Of a DNA stretch of 64,000 bases, positions 45,001 to 58,700 are shown piece by piece. Position 1 is the first letter of the stretch; every line of letters begins with the position of its first letter. The stretch is from Pithys albifrons albifrons (taxonomy: Eukaryota; Chordata; Aves; Passeriformes; Thamnophilidae). The position numbers were made by a program, and so were the translations under genes. Under the pieces are notes generated by a model, which ran no database searches, was not told where the DNA came from, and saw nothing but the letters and a program-made list of their open reading frames with translations. The DNA lies in NCBI RefSeq assembly GCF_047495875.1, contig NC_092463.1:9062622-9126621 (forward strand). Direction: 5' to 3'.

Positions 45001-47186
45001 AATTATTTGTGGAGAGGTTGTAGGAAACAGCCTGGATCCTGTGTACTGTAAGAAGTCTGCTTTGGATGACAGAGAGTCAGAAGCTGAGAATCAGCTGGCA
45101 CAGTGTAACTATACTGTACCTCATCTTTGAAAGAGTGTAGCCTAGAGATTGCTCATCTTCCTTTCACAGAGCAGGCTACTTGTCTTTGCTGCTTTCCCGT
45201 GTCCTTTCAGAATAGTCTCTTCCAGAATATTTTTGCATCAAACCCATTCTTCAAGACACAAGCTTCACATTTTTGAAGGGCGAAGTCCAAATGTTTTATT
45301 TGTCATTAAAAATGACTCCCAGAAAGTCTTTATTCCAACATTTTCACAAAATATTTTCAGTTCTTTAGAGAAGTGGTGCTAGGTTAGATGTTTTTCTCAG
45401 TGTTTGTAAACTGACTGTCTGGAACTTACATGCAAATGACACTGACCACTCTCACTTTGAATGGCAAAGAGGAAGATCTTGAATGTTGATCCCCACATTA
45501 TTTATGTCAGTTGTGGAAGTTTACAAGTTCACTTTCATATTCTGTTTTATTGTACATCAGAAGCGAAACAAACTAGATCTCAATTTTATCTCTTGAGAGT
45601 GGAATAGCGTCATAAATGAATGTTACTTGTTGTTAAAAGGGATGTGAGAATGAGGGATCTAGGACATTGCAAGCCCTGTAAAAGTGAGCCTGGGAATGCT
45701 TGGTACAGTGGATCATGCAGAACGTTCCTATATTGGCTTTGATCCTCTTTTTCATGGTCCCTTCCTTTTCAAGAAGGGAAAGGGTAGGCCTGTGCAAAAT
45801 AAAAAAAAGGTGTTATCTACGTTTTTCCTCTCAGTAGGCACATTGAAAAGCCATCAGGTTTGGATGTAGGAAGAAAGAAGTGCTGAGTGAGTGTGCTGCT
45901 CTATGGTAAAGAGAGAGCAAGAGAATGAAGCTTGCTCGTTGTTCTTGCCGGAGTGGTTTTAGGCAAGGTGCCGTGCTGTACATTTTAAATTTGGTGCCTT
46001 GTCTTCACTTGAAAATGTCTTCCCCTCTGTGAATGCCAGAAGGTTCCTTCCACTGCCTGAGCACTATCAGTTGCACTCCTTGCCAGTGCCTGTGGCTTCC
46101 CTTGCCCAAACTTGCTCTGGGCTACCACTCATAGCCCGAGACTTCACAATCTGAAAAAACTGGTGAGGACTTTGATGCTCTTAGAGCAGTATATGGTGAC
46201 ATGTACTTAAATTGGGGTGGTGGTTGGTGTCAGATTCATTTAGGAAACAAACCTTGATATATATATTGGGGAAAAAAAGGACTTGCTTATATTTCAACAT
46301 TTAATTTTAATGTATTTTAAAAGGCAGAGCATTGCTAAAACCAAACAAACGTCTGTCAGCCGTGGGTTTTTTTTTTACCCTTTTACATATTGGACTAACT
46401 GGTTTACTAAAACAAAAAATGAGTTAAATTTTACTTAAAAAAATCATCTGTCATGGGGGGAAGACAGAGAAGGGATTATTGTTTTTCAGATGCATTATGT
46501 TGTAGGTACAATGTACCTCTTAAAGAGGGAACAAAAACCAGGAAACTATGTGAGGAAAGAGGAAGAAAAAGAATGGAGAAAGAATAGCACCATATTAGGT
46601 GTGAAGTTGTGTGTTTTTATGAGAAATGTTTACTGCAGCTGAAAGGAGGAAATAATGAAGACCAACTTTGAGTGCAGTTGGAAAACATGTGGACCCTCTG
46701 GGGTTATTGTCCCACCTCTTCAAGTTGAGCCAAAAATGTGAAAAAGATAGCTGGTCAAACAACATTGTGAAATTTGTCAATTTATTCAAAAGTGCAGGGT
46801 CATATTTGAGCACAGTTGAGGTAAACAATCATCACAGACTGTGGACAAGTCAGTTACTGTTCCCTGAGTCCCTTGGGTAAGTTGGGAGAGCATATTTTGA
46901 AGTGCTGTCCAAAGCCCAGGCCTTTGGTGAACTTCATGAAGAAATACCCTTCAGAGTCAGTGGATCTGTGTATGACTGCAGAGGTATTTCATGCTTACAT
47001 TGAGACTGAGTGCAGCATCTGAGTAATTTCTGGGTCTGTCAAATCAGTCTCCTCTACCTGTGCTTTACTAATGTACTCTTAGTGGGAACCACAGAATGTG
47101 CATGACAGAGAAGTGGACTTTATGTTTGTGGTGAATCACAGCCTTCCTGGGAGATACCTGCTTTGGGAAGGAGCTCCAGTCTTAAA

Positions 47187-47600
47187 ATGGTTTGGGTTGG
47201 AAGGCACCTTTAAAGATCATTAGTCCAACCCCTGTGCCGTGGGTAGGGCACACCTTGCACTAGACCAGGTTGCTCAAAGCCCCATCCAGCGTGGCCTTGA
47301 ACACTTCCAGGAAGGGACATCCACAACTTCACTGGGCAACCTGTGCCAGGGCCTCACCACCTTCAGAGTGGAGAATTTATTCCTTATATAGTATGTAGTC
47401 TAAATCTACTCTCCTATAGTTCAAAGCCATAGCCCTTGTCTGTCACTTTAGGCCTTGGTACAAAGTTTCTCTTAGTCTTAAAAGCCCCCATTATGTATCA
47501 AAAGGCAGCAATAAAGTCTCCCCAGAGCCTCCTCCAGGCTGAACAACAGCTCTACCTCTCTCATCCTGTCTCTGTAGGAGAAGTGTTTTAAGACAAGTGT
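47187..47600 (-). mobile_element. CR1 LINE 3' end, reverse orientation
   Basis: Reading on the plus strand gives the complement of CR1: GGTTTGGGTTGGAAGGCACC, TTTAAAGATCATTAGTCCAA, TAGACCAGGTTGCTCAAAGC, CATCCAGCGTGGCCTTGAAC, CTGGGCAACCTGTGCCAGGG and GTCTCCCCAGAGCCTCCTCC. The element's 3' end is at the left and the 5' truncation near 47590. It is moderately diverged. Confidence 0.9.
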
Positions 47601-47605
47601 TGTTG

Positions 47606-47660
47606 GTCAGATCTCGGATGCTCAGCAGGGTCAGCCCAGTCAGTACCGGGTGCTGTAGAC
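47606..47660 (+). pseudogene. 5S rRNA-derived fragment with internal deletion
   Basis: CAGATCTCGGATGCTCAGCA, then GGGTCAGCCCAGTCAGTACCGGGTGCTGTAGAC, matches the vertebrate 5S rRNA 3' half (GATCTCGGAAGCTAAGCAGGGTC...GGTTAGTAC...TACCGGGTGCTGTAGGC). About 23 bases between the two TAC words are missing, as expected for a deletion at a short direct repeat. The 5' half is absent, so it cannot be a working 5S gene. It is either a 5S pseudogene or the head of a 5S-derived SINE. Confidence 0.7.
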
Positions 47661-47725
47661 AGTCCTGAGGACTTCACTGTCACTGTCCAAGCTCGCTCGG
47701 CCGTGGCAGATGGACCTCAGGACTG
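47660..47725. repeat. 11-bp perfect inverted repeat
   Basis: CAGTCCTGAGG (47660-47670) and CCTCAGGACTG (47715-47725) are perfect complements with a 44-nt GC-rich loop, immediately after the 5S-derived fragment. A 10-bp palindrome, CCCACGTGGG, lies further right at 47795-47804. Confidence 0.8.
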
Positions 47726-47904
47726 AAATGGTGGGGCCAGTTCTGCGCACGCTGAGCCTAACCTAAAAAATCCACCGCACAGGCTCGAAGGGCACCCACG
47801 TGGGGAGAGCCCTTCCCAAATCTGCATTCGCCAAGTCTGACCATACATACATACATGTTTTGCTGATAGAAAGCCTAACTCAAGAGGTTGACGCTGGTGT
47901 TTGT

Positions 47905-47940
47905 TTGAATGGACTTCAGTGCTGATGGAGATCAGGGCTG
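47905..47940. repeat. Relic of a recurring ancient motif (copy 3)
   Basis: GAATGGACTTCAGTGCTGAT, then GGAGATCAGGGCTG. Shares the core word order of the other copies. Confidence 0.3.
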
Positions 47941-50900
47941 CTTGCTAATTCTCAAATTGTAAGTGCAGCCCTTAACATTTATGGGCTTTATAAATCAATT
48001 CCCACATGTAGAAGTCACAAGATTTTGAAAGTTTTGCCGCTTTTTCTTCCTGAAGCAGAGAAGCTTGCTAATCCTCATGATGTTGAGAAAAACTAGAAAA
48101 GATGAGTGCCTGCTTCAAGTTTAGACTAAGCAGAAGAAAAAGGGCTGTGTAATTACTTGTAACAAAAAAGCTCAAAAAATAAAGTATTTAAAATCATTTA
48201 TAATGTGAGGTATTATTTTTCTGACCTCTTAGCATTAGCAGTATGGCCTACTATTTCTGCAGTCGTGTCAGAGGGTTTGGGAATCACAGAATACATCCTG
48301 ATTACACTTCAGAAAGCAAGCAGTATGAAAGAGTAAATTTGTTGTTTCCAAGAGGCTTGAGTGGTCTCATTGTTAATAGAAACACAGAAAGGCAACTGTA
48401 TTTGAACTACTTTTCTTACTCGTCAAACTCCACTTAAATCTTAAAATTTAAGAGAAAAAAAATGCTTTGTTAAAATGTTTGCCATGTGCTGCCATATGAG
48501 CCTTTGTTTGTGCCATATTACAATTTCCAACATTATGCTGCCTTGTGTGGAATGATGTAGTTACACTGCTGTGGAAAGTATTTGCACTAGATACAGTTTG
48601 TGCCCTGAACTACAAGGGTACTCACAGTTTTCTGTATTTTTGTCATTGTGCCTAAGCTGGAGCTTCGTAGTTGGAGTATTAGTGAAAAGCTACACCCTTG
48701 AACAACCTGCTGAGCAGCTCAAAATCCCATTGACAGACCCCTTCAGAGCTGCGAAGTGGGAGGGAATGTGACCTTTTATTTGCTGGTTGCTTTTCAGGGG
48801 CTTCCAGGTGTAGATTGACTGGACTGATATTTTTACGCTTTTCATACATATCCTTGCGCCTGGTTGTGGTCAATAAACCTTCTATAAATAGCAATCATTT
48901 AACTAAGTGAAAGTAATTTCTCTATAATGTAGATTTTTTTTTCTATTTTTAACTTGAGATCATGCAATCTCCTTCCCTTCCTATGTTATGAAGTAGAGTG
49001 AAATTTTGGGAACACCAAGGAAAGGGAAGGCAGGCATTTCTTATTTCAAGACTTGACTTAAATGTGTAGTTGCGTAGGTGTAGCTGTATTAAATGTTTAT
49101 TATTCTACTTCAAGTTTATGCATGGAGTGGTCTAGGATCCAGTTGTGATTAGCTGTGATATCTTCTGGTAAAGGTATGTTTTACTGTAGCAGGAACGTTT
49201 GAAAGATATATAACTGATGTAAAAAGGCAACTTCGACCTTGATACCAGGAGATACTTGTGTGATAGCAAAAGTGTTTATTCTAAATAAAAATTAGGGGGA
49301 AATTGCTTTTTAGCTCGTGGAAAATCACTGGAAACTTGCCGGCGACAGCCTCCAGCTGACTTGCTGTGTCTATACTGCCTATTGACACTCTTGTGACAGC
49401 TTGTTTCTGTCGTTTCTGCTGAAAGTTTAGCTTGTAAAGTCAAGATATCTTGGTCAGAGAGATGGGGAGATAGTTAAATTACATCATCATGGAAGAATAC
49501 CAGCATACTTAGCTTTAAAGCCATTCACGACTACATTGGCACCCCTTTGTTATACAGTGTAGCTGAAAACGAACTGCAGCAATAATGAACCAATCCATCT
49601 AAATCACAGCAGCTGAACAACTGACTGTTCTATCTCAAAATGCAAATGCTTTGTGCAGAATGGATTTAATTGTAAATGTTTGCTTAGTAGGGAATATGAG
49701 CCTTTTCGTTTGCGACAGTAATTGTGAATACAAAGACCCACAGAATTTTAGGGTTTACGTAGCTTGTCCCTGTTCTCATAACAATATTTCAAAGTCAGTT
49801 TTTTAAAATGTACCATTTGGCTTTTTTCTAGCTAGTGAATAGAACTCTAAATGCCCAATCTCTAAGTGGTGTTTTGGAAACTGAAAGATAAATTTAGCTC
49901 CATGTACTTAGATCAGGCAGAATTTTCTGTTATATTTCTTTCAAATCTATGTTAAGGCTTTTATGTAGCTTCAGATAATAAGAGGAAAAACTGCTGACTT
50001 TCAGAGCTTGGATTTGTTCTGCTGTGCAGAAATGCCAAGTGTAACTTAGAGTATTAGCATTTTCTTTGAGGTTCTGGTAAGGTGCCTCTCAAACAATTAA
50101 AAGGTTACTGAGAGGAATTTCTTTTCTAGTCAAACTAACAAACAAAACTCCTCTGTGTTAAAATCATCATTCTTTGCTAAATTCCTGAAGCCTGGCTGCT
50201 GAGTGCAATTCAAGAGAGTGGATCTGTCACTGGTTTGAATGAATTAAAATAAAGCAGCATTGTCATTTTTAGGGGAAAGAAAAAAGCTTACTGAGCTTCA
50301 TTAATAAAACCAGAAAAAGCAGGAATACCTGCCTCCAGGCTGTTCTTAGGTATCTGTGTAAGGAAGAAAAAATAAAACCTGGAAAACACACACACAAAAT
50401 GTGCATGTTTATGCTTCTGTTGGCATTTTGTGTGTTCATTAATAGCCTTCACATGTGGATTAGTCCTTCTGGGAAAAAAAAGGCAAGCAAGCCCCCTGAA
50501 GAATAGGCCTTTGTGACACTGGAGGAGTTTACTCCACCAAAGTTATGGTAAGAATTTGTAAATTTTGGCTGCTGAAGTGCTTCTTTCCCCTGCGACGTTT
50601 TTGATGTTGGAAACTTGTAAGTGTGGAATAGAGGGTGTTTTTTGTTTTTTTTTTTTTTTTTAATGACAATGCAAACATTCATTTCACAAACTAAACCGCC
50701 CGTTCACATGACGCTGCTGCTGTATATAAATACCCTGTTGATCTTGTTCTGCAGAAGAGTTCACTGGGCTTCCTGAGTCACACGGAAATGCTCCACTGCT
50801 CTCTTTGGGGCTGTGCTGTGGACTGGGGCTTTATCTGCTCAGATTTCGCCAAATGAACGTCCCTGAAAGACGTTTTTACTTGGAACAGGGCCCTGAAAGC

Positions 50901-51220
50901 AGAGATGTTTTTCTACATTTCATTTTCTCTCTGTGTTTAAAATACTTCATTCTGCTGTCTTGGGAATGTTTTGTTTTTTCTTGCCTATACTCCTTGGTTC
51001 AAGCTGAACCTGTTGGGAAGATGTTTAGTATTTCAGAGTTGCAAAACTGTCTTCCTCTTCTGTATGATGCTGTTTCTTCACACGGATCTTAGTTTGCGGT
51101 AGGCAATAGCTCAGGCTGAGAGAGCCTTGCAGAGTGCAGAGGGCCAAGAGTACACCAGTGGCTGCATGACCAGGTGAGCCTTCCCAGCAGCCTGGGATGC
51201 AGCAACGAGCTGTACAACAC

Positions 51221-51270
51221 AGTTGACTTCACAGGGGTTTTCTGGAGTAACCAAGGGCAGAATTTGAGTC
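51221..51270. repeat. Relic of a recurring ancient motif (copy 4)
   Basis: AGTTGACTTCACAGGGGTTT, then TCTGGAGTAACCAAGGGCAG and AATTTGAG. This is the best preserved of the four copies. Confidence 0.35.
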
Positions 51271-53748
51271 CAAGGCTAGACTGTCATGGTGACAAAATAT
51301 TTAGAAAACAATTTCTTGCTTGAAACAAAAGCTTGGATTGTGCAACACAAAGTACAGTCCCAGTGTAATAAATGATGTTGTGTATTTTTGAAGGGTTCTG
51401 TGTGTTCCCTGACAGCTCTTGCGAGATTCAGCAGCATGTTCAGGTAAAATGAGGCATTTTTTCCTCCAGATTGTTGCATTAACAAGCTGGGTTAATTCTT
51501 CCCCTTTACGCAGTGGGGTTGCAGAGATGTAGCAGCCAAATCTGACCTCACATTTGAACACAGTGGGACAGCCCTGTTAAAGACAGATGCAATGGAGCGG
51601 TGTCTTCTCTTCAGCCGTGGTGGCTCAGCTGCATTAAGAGCAGTTGCTTAAAATTTACACCTTGTCGTAGGCATAGACTGATCTGATCTCTAGTGTGCTC
51701 TAGGAATAACTTGGTGATTGCTTGTATTTGGGTTAGAACGTGCTGTTCTTGCTGCAGTAGGAACCTTTTGTTCTGTCGGTGTTTCATCCTTCTGTAATAA
51801 CTCATGTAACTTTTTTTCTGTTAATGCCTGAGGTTTTGTGATGCCCCAGCCTTACTGAAATCTATCCTCTGACATGAAAGGAAGCCACGGATCTAAAGTG
51901 TCTGTAGAAGGTTTTCCTTTGGAATAATATAAAATTATTTTAAGATGAGCAAACCTGTGACATCAGAATGAAGTCTGCTAGCCAGCCATGTACAATTCAT
52001 TCAGCGTAGCTGCACCATTTGAAATTAATGCATATTTTCACCAGTCTAATCTGTGCTTCCTGGGTAATAACAGTTGTAATTTCAGAGAAAGCATGATTTT
52101 ATATGTACACCACCTTCAGTGCTTATAGCAGCAAGTGGTCAGATTTCTTTCTGAAATAGTGACTTGTCTCAGCTCTGCAGCAACTCTAAGCAGATCAGCT
52201 GCAGAGACTGTATTTTTTAATCTTCAAAGAGGTTGATTTTTTTCAAAGTGATTGTAGTTGTTGGACTATACAGTTAGTCTTGAAAATGGAAAACAAAAGC
52301 AAAACGTGGAGGAGGGGAATATGCTCTTTTAAGGTTTGCATCATCTTGCATTTTTGTATGCTCAGCATGTAACCTTGTCCCATTCAAAGTGCTGCTCTGA
52401 ACAGGGCAGAGCTCGTTCTTTGGGCTGCTGCTTTGTTCCTACCACTAGTTCCTCTGTTGCATTGAGCTACAAAACCAGCTGCTTTTGCTTTTCATACCTA
52501 TTTTTACCATCTCTAATTTGCTATTAAGATGTTGACTTCTGCCTCCAGTTAGCCTAGCATGTGTCTGTCTATACTGTGACTACAACGTAAGGCAGGCAAG
52601 CACTTGTGTGCTTTCCCTTTTGCTACCCTTTCACACTTGGGAAATGGTCCCTGTAAACAGCTGCAGTGCTGCTTTATTATCCTCTTCAAAAGCTCTCACT
52701 CCTTGTGTTGCTTATAAAAGGCTGTGATGGACTTGTAATGTGTGTGTACTGAGACTGCCTTCCCTGTGATGCCCAGTATTGGTCCCTCTTTTTGTGTGTC
52801 TGTGTCTGGCCTTCCATTGTCCCTGTCCTGTGACTGTCAGCTCCACAGAACAGGGACTGTCTCACTGTTCCGTGTTTACAGCAGGTGGCTCAGATCCAGA
52901 TGTGTATCTGAAGTTGCTGTGCTCGGCAGTAATACAAATCATTATGTTCTAGAAAGCTGTATCCAAAATAGGGGGAAAATCAGATTTACTGTGATAAGTT
53001 TTATGCATTTTTAAGCATTGGGTTTTGGTTGTGGGTTTTTTTTGGTGTTAATCCTCTGACATGTTACTGGTAGGATTGTGCAAAAAATGGGTATATATGA
53101 AGTTTTCTTCACATTTTAAGAAATCCCCCCTATGGCCAGAGGAAAGCTTTCTTCTCAGGAGCTGCTCCAGGCTGTTAGGAATGGGCAACTTCACAGCAGC
53201 TGTTGTTGGTGTCTTGGAGAGGTTTGTTTACTCCAGCCACTACACTGGGTGTGCTTATGGCAAAACCACATGGTTCTGGAGACTTTCCTCTTTTCAGGCA
53301 TTATTTAAGAAATGGAATGACACATAACAGGATGTGTGGTTGTAGATACATGTTCACACTTCAGAGGCTGTGCATACCTTTGTGACTGTGTACAATCCTG
53401 TGCTATTTCTCTCATCATTCATGTGGTGAAATAAACCATGGAGGAACACTGCAGTAATTTCTCTTTTTTATGCCCAGCACACACAGAGAATGTATTGATA
53501 TTCTTCTTTCTACTGACTCTTAGCATGCTCAGACCAGTTACTGGAGGCAAGGAGATTAAAATGAGGGCACACAGCCAAGCAGACTTGAGATTTTATTCCT
53601 CAAATTTGATTTGAAAGTTGCAGTCTGATAAAGTTGCATTCATTCTATTTCTTGTGTTTGTATTTTTATAATTCTTTTGAATTACCTCCATGCATTATCA
53701 GTGTTAGGATTTCTTTTGCAGCATTTTGAATGGTCCTGCTGTAAATTG

Positions 53749-53808
53749 CTGATTGGACCAGATCACCTCAAATGGCTCTTCTCGGCATTAAGAATTCTGT
53801 GATTCTTG
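53749..53808 (+). mobile_element. CR1 3'-tail fragment
   Basis: ATTGGACCAGATCACCTCAA, followed by TGGCTCTTCTCGGCATTAAG and AATTCTGTGATTCTT, recalls the last 60 bp of CR1 (ggttggactagatgatctt...ccaacc...attctgtgattct). Only the extreme 3' end is visible. Confidence 0.7.
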
Positions 53809-55585
53809 ACCAGTTTGATATTGGAATGTTGGAAATCTCATGCAAAGGCCACCTTGATTTTGAGGGAGAATAACAATGCCATTTGTAGAGGTGTTAGGTT
53901 TTAGTTTTCCTATTCCTTGAGGCGGCCATCAAATAGAAAATAAATAGCAGTTCCTCAGTTGTGAACAGGCCTTTTCATTTTTCAGTGCTGGCTGATCTGG
54001 TCAGTACAGAAGTTGAGATTTTTCAAGGGAAAGGTTCAAAACTTGGAATAATAAACAAACTTTGCTTATTTACTACTTGTTAGTGTTCTGGACCCAAAAG
54101 TTGCTTTTTGCTTTAACTACTAGAATGTCTGGTTTACCAGCATTGCTGTGTAGCTGCTGGAAGTTTTGCTTTTGTTTGTTTATTTGTTTGGCTGTTGTTA
54201 CTGTGAGGCTTGCTCTCAGAAAGTAGAAATATTTCTAACCTCATCCCAGCCTTTCTTCTTCCACTCGTCTGTAGTTCTACTATAAAAGAGGGAGGAGAAA
54301 TCAGGGTAGAGGGATGTGTGATGTAGAGAGCTGTGTTCTTTCCAAGCAAGGCTTCAGTTATTTTGTCACTGTTGGAAGTTGAATTAGGTCCTTAATGGTG
54401 CAGTCTTCAGCAGTACCTGGTTGGCTGCAGCTCCTTCAGACTCTTGTCTGTGGTAGAGGTGTGCTTTAGGTGCACCATGTGTTGCTGGTGGCTGAAATTT
54501 ACAGCAGCAGCCTGTTGTAAAAGTCGAGGCCTGGACCATGATGTCCAGCTTGCCAGCAGTGATTGACAGGATAGTCTGTTTGTGTCAGAGGTGACCTGGA
54601 AGCTGAGCATGGCTGATCTGGTGCCCTCAGCTACCACCAGCTCACAAATTTCTTCTTTGTCCCAGTCAGTGTGGTGACTGTGTCCTTTATCAAGGCCTGT
54701 TCATGATGGTTTAGTTGCAGTGTGTCATCCTTTGGCCATTAGGATGAGCAGTCACCTTTTGAAGTCAGATTCCATAAACCTGGTGATCCATAGGGTGATA
54801 GATCTCTGCTGTTTGTTCCAGGGTAATAGTCACCTCAAACAGTTGACATGAAATGCTGCTTTATGAATGCCTTTAAGTTGTAGAAGCTTATTTCACCACT
54901 AGTTCTCTGGATGGCTGCAACTGGAGTCCCAAAGGACAGAGTAAATTTTGGACCCGATGTGCCATTTTGCTTAGGAAAGAAAGCCTTTGAGGGCAGGGTT
55001 GAAGCCTGGCTCAGCCAGAAATGGAAAGCCTTGAACAGTTTGCATCCTCTGGAATTTGTTTTATCTGAGACAAGGTTGTGGTGGGAGATCTGGAGGCAGG
55101 TCTCCACTGTGTTAGAGCCATGTCTGAAGTGAGATAGCTGTAGTACCGAAAAAACTTTTTTTTTTATTTCGTATTGTTCTGTAACCTAGAATCTCCAGAA
55201 CAGGGAGGTTCTTGAAGGATTCATGTCTTATACCAGCTTCCTGTTAAAACTTTCACTGATTATTTTAATATTGTGCTTATGATCTGCCATGGGTTTTTTT
55301 ATTTTTCTAATTTGAAAACTTGATATGTCTTCCTTCCTTTTCCCACAATACAAGGGTAGTGCTGGCTATTTTGGAAATTGTTTTCCTTGTTCAGATCTGG
55401 ACTTCTGGATGCAAACAGGGCTTGCGTCTGATACCCTCTTCCATTTTTCTTGGGCTGGAAATGCTGTTAGTAAAAGGCATATGCATTCCCCATTCCTCAT
55501 GGCCCAAGGTAGGTCAGTCAAACTGAAGGCAGAGCACCTGGAAGCTGGAGAGGTGTCTGATGTATTAAAGTACTGTCCTAGAACT

Positions 55586-55740
55586 GAGAATCAAAGTCAG
55601 TCTTGCCCTGCTCTGACACAAACTTCCTCCTTATAAGATCACCTCTCTCTTTGCTGTGCCCCAGTTCCCTATCTGTAAAGTGGTGATAACAGCACTTCCC
55701 TACTTCATGGGGGTGTTGTGAGGACAAGTGCAGCTCAAGC
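55586..55740 (+). mobile_element. MIR SINE
   Basis: CACCTCTCTCTTTGCTGTGC, then CCCAGTTCCCTATCTGTAAA, GTGGTGATAACAGCACTTCC and CTACTTCATGGGGGTGTTGT, GAGGACAAGTG. This closely follows the MIR core and 3' region (cctctctgtgcctcagtttcctcatctgtaaaatgg..ataat..tacctcatagggttgttgtgaggat). The left limit is approximate. Confidence 0.82.
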
Positions 55741-58700
55741 TGTGGTCTCTTGGATACCGTGGTTCTTGGGAGCACAGGTGAAAGAAGGGAAATGTTCCTC
55801 ATAAAAGCCCAGTGATAGGTTATGGCACTAATGTGAGTGTGGCTTCCACTGTAGGCATGGCTTGACTGGTGCCCTGTCTTTCCTCTAAAGGTTTCAATGC
55901 TCACTCCTGTGTGCCTGCAGGCAAAGCACTTTAACTGTTTGGGTGCTTGGCTGCAGGCTCTGCGAGACCAAGAGCCTGGGTGAGTCTTGCTCTCCATATA
56001 TTTCTCAGTGTGGCCTGCTCACGGTGACTGAGTGGAGTATCTGCTTCTGGCACCAGCTACCCCAGGATATGTCACAGACTAACTCAGGCCCTGGAAGGAG
56101 TTAAAATACGTATGAATGGATTTTCACTTGCAAAATCCAAACTACTGTTACTCTGAGCAAGCCACAGACTGCAGCATGACCAGAAGAAAGCAATTGTCCT
56201 TGACACAACTGGTTAAATTTCATAGAAACCACATCCTTTGTGTTGCCATTGACAACATAACATTCCTTAACGTTAATTTCAAGCCGTGCTTTATTACCCA
56301 GCTGTATTTGTAAATGTACTTTCTTATGAAGAATTTCTGTCCAGAGACAGCACAGCAGAGAACTTCTTTCTGTTTAAATGGGGTCTTGTAGTCTTGTTTA
56401 TGTATAGTACACAGGTAAGAGACAGGAAACCGATCTACTTAACATTTACATTGTCACATGTCCAAAGGGAAGGCTGTGGTGAGTTGAATATTTGTTCAGT
56501 CAAATCTTGTGCAGATGAGTGTGTTTTTGGGAGCTTTTTGGGCCAGGAGGTAGGAGTATGCTTCGTTTATTTCTTGCTCCTTGAAACATGGGGCTCATGT
56601 CATCTTTCTTGTTCACCTGCTTTGATAAATTCTATATTTAGTTGTCTCTGCCCATCCACTTGAACAGGACAAAAATAACTTCAGTGTAATCCATCCCCTC
56701 TGTCCTTTCCTCTCCACCCCTTCCCTCCCCTTTCCTTTCCTGCTGCTGGGTTTAGGGCATTCAGCTGTTTGGGAAGTGGTGGATTTTTTGTTTGTTTTGC
56801 TTTGTTTCCTTACAAGTAGGGTTGGAGGGCAGGAGAAAACATTTATGGTCTGGCATAAAACTGTTGTGAAGAGTATGCAAACTGTCAGAAACACTTCCTC
56901 CTCTCTTACAACATTTGCTGAGGGGTCAGAGTGTGTGCAGAGTGTGTGGAGGGAGGTGGAGCAGAGAGATTGGGAAATGACTTGCATGTGGCATACATCT
57001 GTCTGACAAAAAGCCAACCGTGCCAGGGGCTAAATGGACAAACAAATAGAGTTTCAGTTCTGAACTTGGAGGTTGAACCGAAGGTTTGCGCAGGAGCAAA
57101 TCTTCAGATAAATTTCCAGTGGACTTTGACTCCTGTTGTGCAAACGTGTAGTAGCTGGCACAGAGGAGTCTGTCCTCTAAATCCCTGCCCAGAGGAGGAT
57201 CTGCACATAGGCTGTGCTTCACATGGCCTCTGTTGCCATATATAAATACATATAAAAATATAAATATTTATTTGTAAAGTCTAACACAAATCAACACTGG
57301 CCAAAACCCGCAGAAGCATTTAAGCCTTAACCTCTTGCCCTTGTCATGAACTGAGCATGAAATTAGTAGCATTTCTGTTAATCTGGCTGTGGATGTTGTA
57401 TGTTTTTGTCTGCAGATGGGTTAAAGAATGTCCACTGAACTTACCAAAATGCTTGCTGTCGGCATTATCTGAAATATTATTGTCTTCCACTATTAAGCTG
57501 ATACAGATTTGAGGGAAACAGTATTGTTTTGGTGAAACTGCTTTGAGATACAGCCTGCCAAGTTCTTGTATCTTGAGTGTTGGGTATGTTGTTGTTCCTG
57601 ACAGACACATTGTCTGGAGATGTAGGGGTACTGTTTGTTCCCACAAAAAATGTCACTTTTTGGAACTTGGGTGGTTTTTAGGTTTTGTTAAAGATGGTGA
57701 TGAGAAGCAGAAGGATTGAGGGAAAACCCTTTCCTTGATGCCTAATAAAATTCAAGTTGTTTTTTCACGAAGGTTTCAATTTCATTACCTGCTTTTCAAA
57801 AAAAAGTGAGGGTTTTTTTTTTGCTTGTTTTTGCATTCATAGAATTACTGCAGGATGAGAAGAAGAAAGAGTTGGTTTTGAAAACTGGTTACAGTTTTAA
57901 AGATTAAAATTCTTTGCTCTTCCTCCTGTTTTGCCTGTGAGCTGATGACAGCCTGAACCCTGTGCCAGTGTCGGGGTGGCAGTGCAGCCCCCAGTTTGAC
58001 TTGCAGCACTCTGGATGATGCAGGGGTGAAGGACAACTAACTGGGGGCACTGGATCACGTAGGATCCACTATGTTGGGTACAGTGGAACCACTCACCAAC
58101 CATGGCTTTAACTTTGGAGCTGAAATCCTGGTTGAATTTGAAACAGGGCTCTCACTATCAGAGCCCACCTCACCTCTGTGCAGTGGCCCCTGTGCTCGGT
58201 CCTGCTTTTAAAGCAAAGAGCACTTTATTTTCTGGGAACGTTAATTCCTTATGTGCAAGAAGAAATATGTGCTCTGGGTGTTTGGATAGGAGTGGGCCCC
58301 GAATTTAGAGCACGGTTCCTGTGCTTGCAGGCTCAGTGTAATCCTGTTAGTAACTCGGTTGCTGTGATGGTCCCGGGCAGGCCAGGCTGCCATGCAGGCA
58401 TCTGCTTCTCTGCCTATTGAGTCAAGTCAATACCCTCAAAACTGTAATTTACACTGTAATGATGGATTGCGCTTGTCATGGTTTACAGAATTGTGTGTTG
58501 TGTGTTTAATAAAATAAAACAGATTCTAATACTTATTATTTCTGAAGTCCAATACATCTGAACTAAAGCTCAGTGTATGCAAGGCAAACTATGCTTTAAT
58601 TTTACAATTGTCTGATGGGACTTTGCGATTTATTTGTTGTTACTTCCTTAATGATGTTGCAGTCAGAGGCACTGTTTTGCTAAATGTTGTGTAAAAAGTA

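Noticed and set aside
55578..55997. 139-codon minus-strand ORF
   Set aside because: Its C-terminal part is the complement of a MIR element, so it is not a gene.
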